From: Sympetrum striolatum | Taxonomy: Eukaryota > Arthropoda > Insecta > Odonata > Libellulidae | Reading direction: 5' to 3' | DNA length: 64,000 nucleotides | NCBI GenBank assembly: GCA_947579665.1 | Contig: OX388341.1 | Location: forward strand, 496,001-560,000 | In this document: positions 63,609-64,000 of the stretch, piece after piece | Position numbering within the stretch: position 1 is the stretch's first letter | Layout: every line of letters starts with the position of its first letter | The notes under the pieces: generated by a model | What the model was told of the DNA's origin: nothing | The model's database searches: none | Seen by the model: only the letters and a program-made list of their open reading frames with translations | Made by a program: the position numbers and the translations under genes

Positions 63609-64000
63609 GTTTAACTGGCATTGCTGTTAATTGAGATTAAGTTCGATATTTTTATCAAAAATAGAATACAATCACTTACGATTCTTTCTCTCTTCCTGTC
63701 ATTCATCAAGTCGAATCATCTGCAATACAATGGAGTCTGTGGTGAAGCTGCGGTGCTTAGAAAGATTAGGAGAGCCAGGAAGCGGAGGATGCCTAATAAA
63801 TTGAGTATTAAGGTAAACAATGCGTATTTAGTTTAACTGTCATTGCTGTAAATTAAGATAAAGTTCGCTATTGTTATCAAAAATAGAATACAATCACTTA
63901 CGATTCTTTCTCTCTTCCTGTCCATCATGAAGTCGAATCATCTGCAATACAATGGAGTCTGTGGTGAAGCTGCGGTGCTTGGACAGATTTGGAGAGCCAG

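Larger units (their letters stand above)
21066..64000 (+). repeat. Tandem array of about 193 units of 222 bp with exon-intron-like structure
   Basis: Units of 222 bp (a minority 220 or 221) run head to tail to the window edge with no interruption by other sequence. Within a unit, the 120-bp part runs from GTAAAC past an in-frame TAA to TCACTTACGATTCTTTCTC, a pyrimidine tract and CATCATTAAG. The 102-bp part is 34 open codons starting Ser-Asn-His-Leu and ending Ser-Ile-Lys. Unit variants recur in blocks (V-C-G-E, V-T-G-E, V-T-G-D, V-C-D-E, V-C-A-E, V-Y-G-E; R-K-I-R against R-Q-I-W). Because 222 is a multiple of three, the frame carries through the whole unit and gives a 71-codon ORF from a TTG codon, with no ATG at its head. 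The first units (to about 21690) are the most decayed. The right end is not in the window. Confidence 0.97.

Noticed and set aside
21247..63836. Each unit as an independent 69-73-codon gene
   Set aside because: The frames open at TTG, not ATG. Their hydrophobic front half comes from the pyrimidine-rich acceptor region and their ends from the donor region. The frame passes through the unit because 222 is a multiple of three.
21066..64000. CRISPR array
   Set aside because: There are no spacers: the whole 222-bp unit repeats. The context is eukaryotic.

Overview
This is an AT-rich eukaryotic window with no bacterial features. The mobile elements point to an arthropod or similar invertebrate: a Penelope-like element with hammerhead-ribozyme motifs, a 5'-truncated CR1/Jockey-type LINE, a tRNA-like SINE head and a TG-microsatellite-bearing nested repeat. 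I cannot name the species.

Layout. 1-985: degenerate tandem repeat, spacing about 222 bp. 986-9258: mostly AT-rich noncoding DNA with one good minus-strand exon candidate (2337-2490) and a GC-rich, strand-asymmetric patch (3165-3655). 9259-11439: decayed minus-strand Penelope-like element between inverted terminal arms, each with a hammerhead core. 12133-12233: second minus-strand exon candidate, phase-compatible with the first. 12882-12951: tRNA-like sequence. 13015-14792: LINE 3' end with an intact 339-codon partial reverse transcriptase ORF. 14862-16917: two tandem copies of a ~1.03-kb repeat, each with ~317-bp internal repeats. 16918-19440: nothing recognised. 19441-19791: tandem duplication of a CCAAT-containing segment. 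19911-19943: an ATG mini-exon ending at a GTAAGT donor. 21066 to the window end: a tandem array of about 193 units of 222 bp.

The array is the main point of interest. Each unit reads like an exon with its introns. A branch-point-like and pyrimidine-rich stretch ends in AAG; then come exactly 34 open codons; then AAA or AAG followed by GTAAAC. The presumptive exon is 102 bp and the presumptive intron 120 bp, both multiples of three, so every exon is phase 0/0 and could be joined or skipped without a frameshift. The upstream mini-exon (MDSKRRNTKIT) also ends in phase 0. The literal model is a gene for a very long, very basic repeat protein built from one exon copied nearly 200 times. The alternative is a satellite grown from a former exon and its intron. 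For the exon reading: the open frame, the splice-like borders, and the fact that all length changes I found lie in the intron part. Against it: about 13 units carry stops in the exon, about 20 have lost a splice site, and most exon differences change the amino acid. Sequence alone does not settle it.

The array has layers of higher-order repeats (4-, 6-, 7- and 27-unit blocks, including a nearly identical 5,990-bp tandem duplication), indicating recent unequal exchange, or possibly assembly duplication. It runs off the right edge, so its end is not seen.
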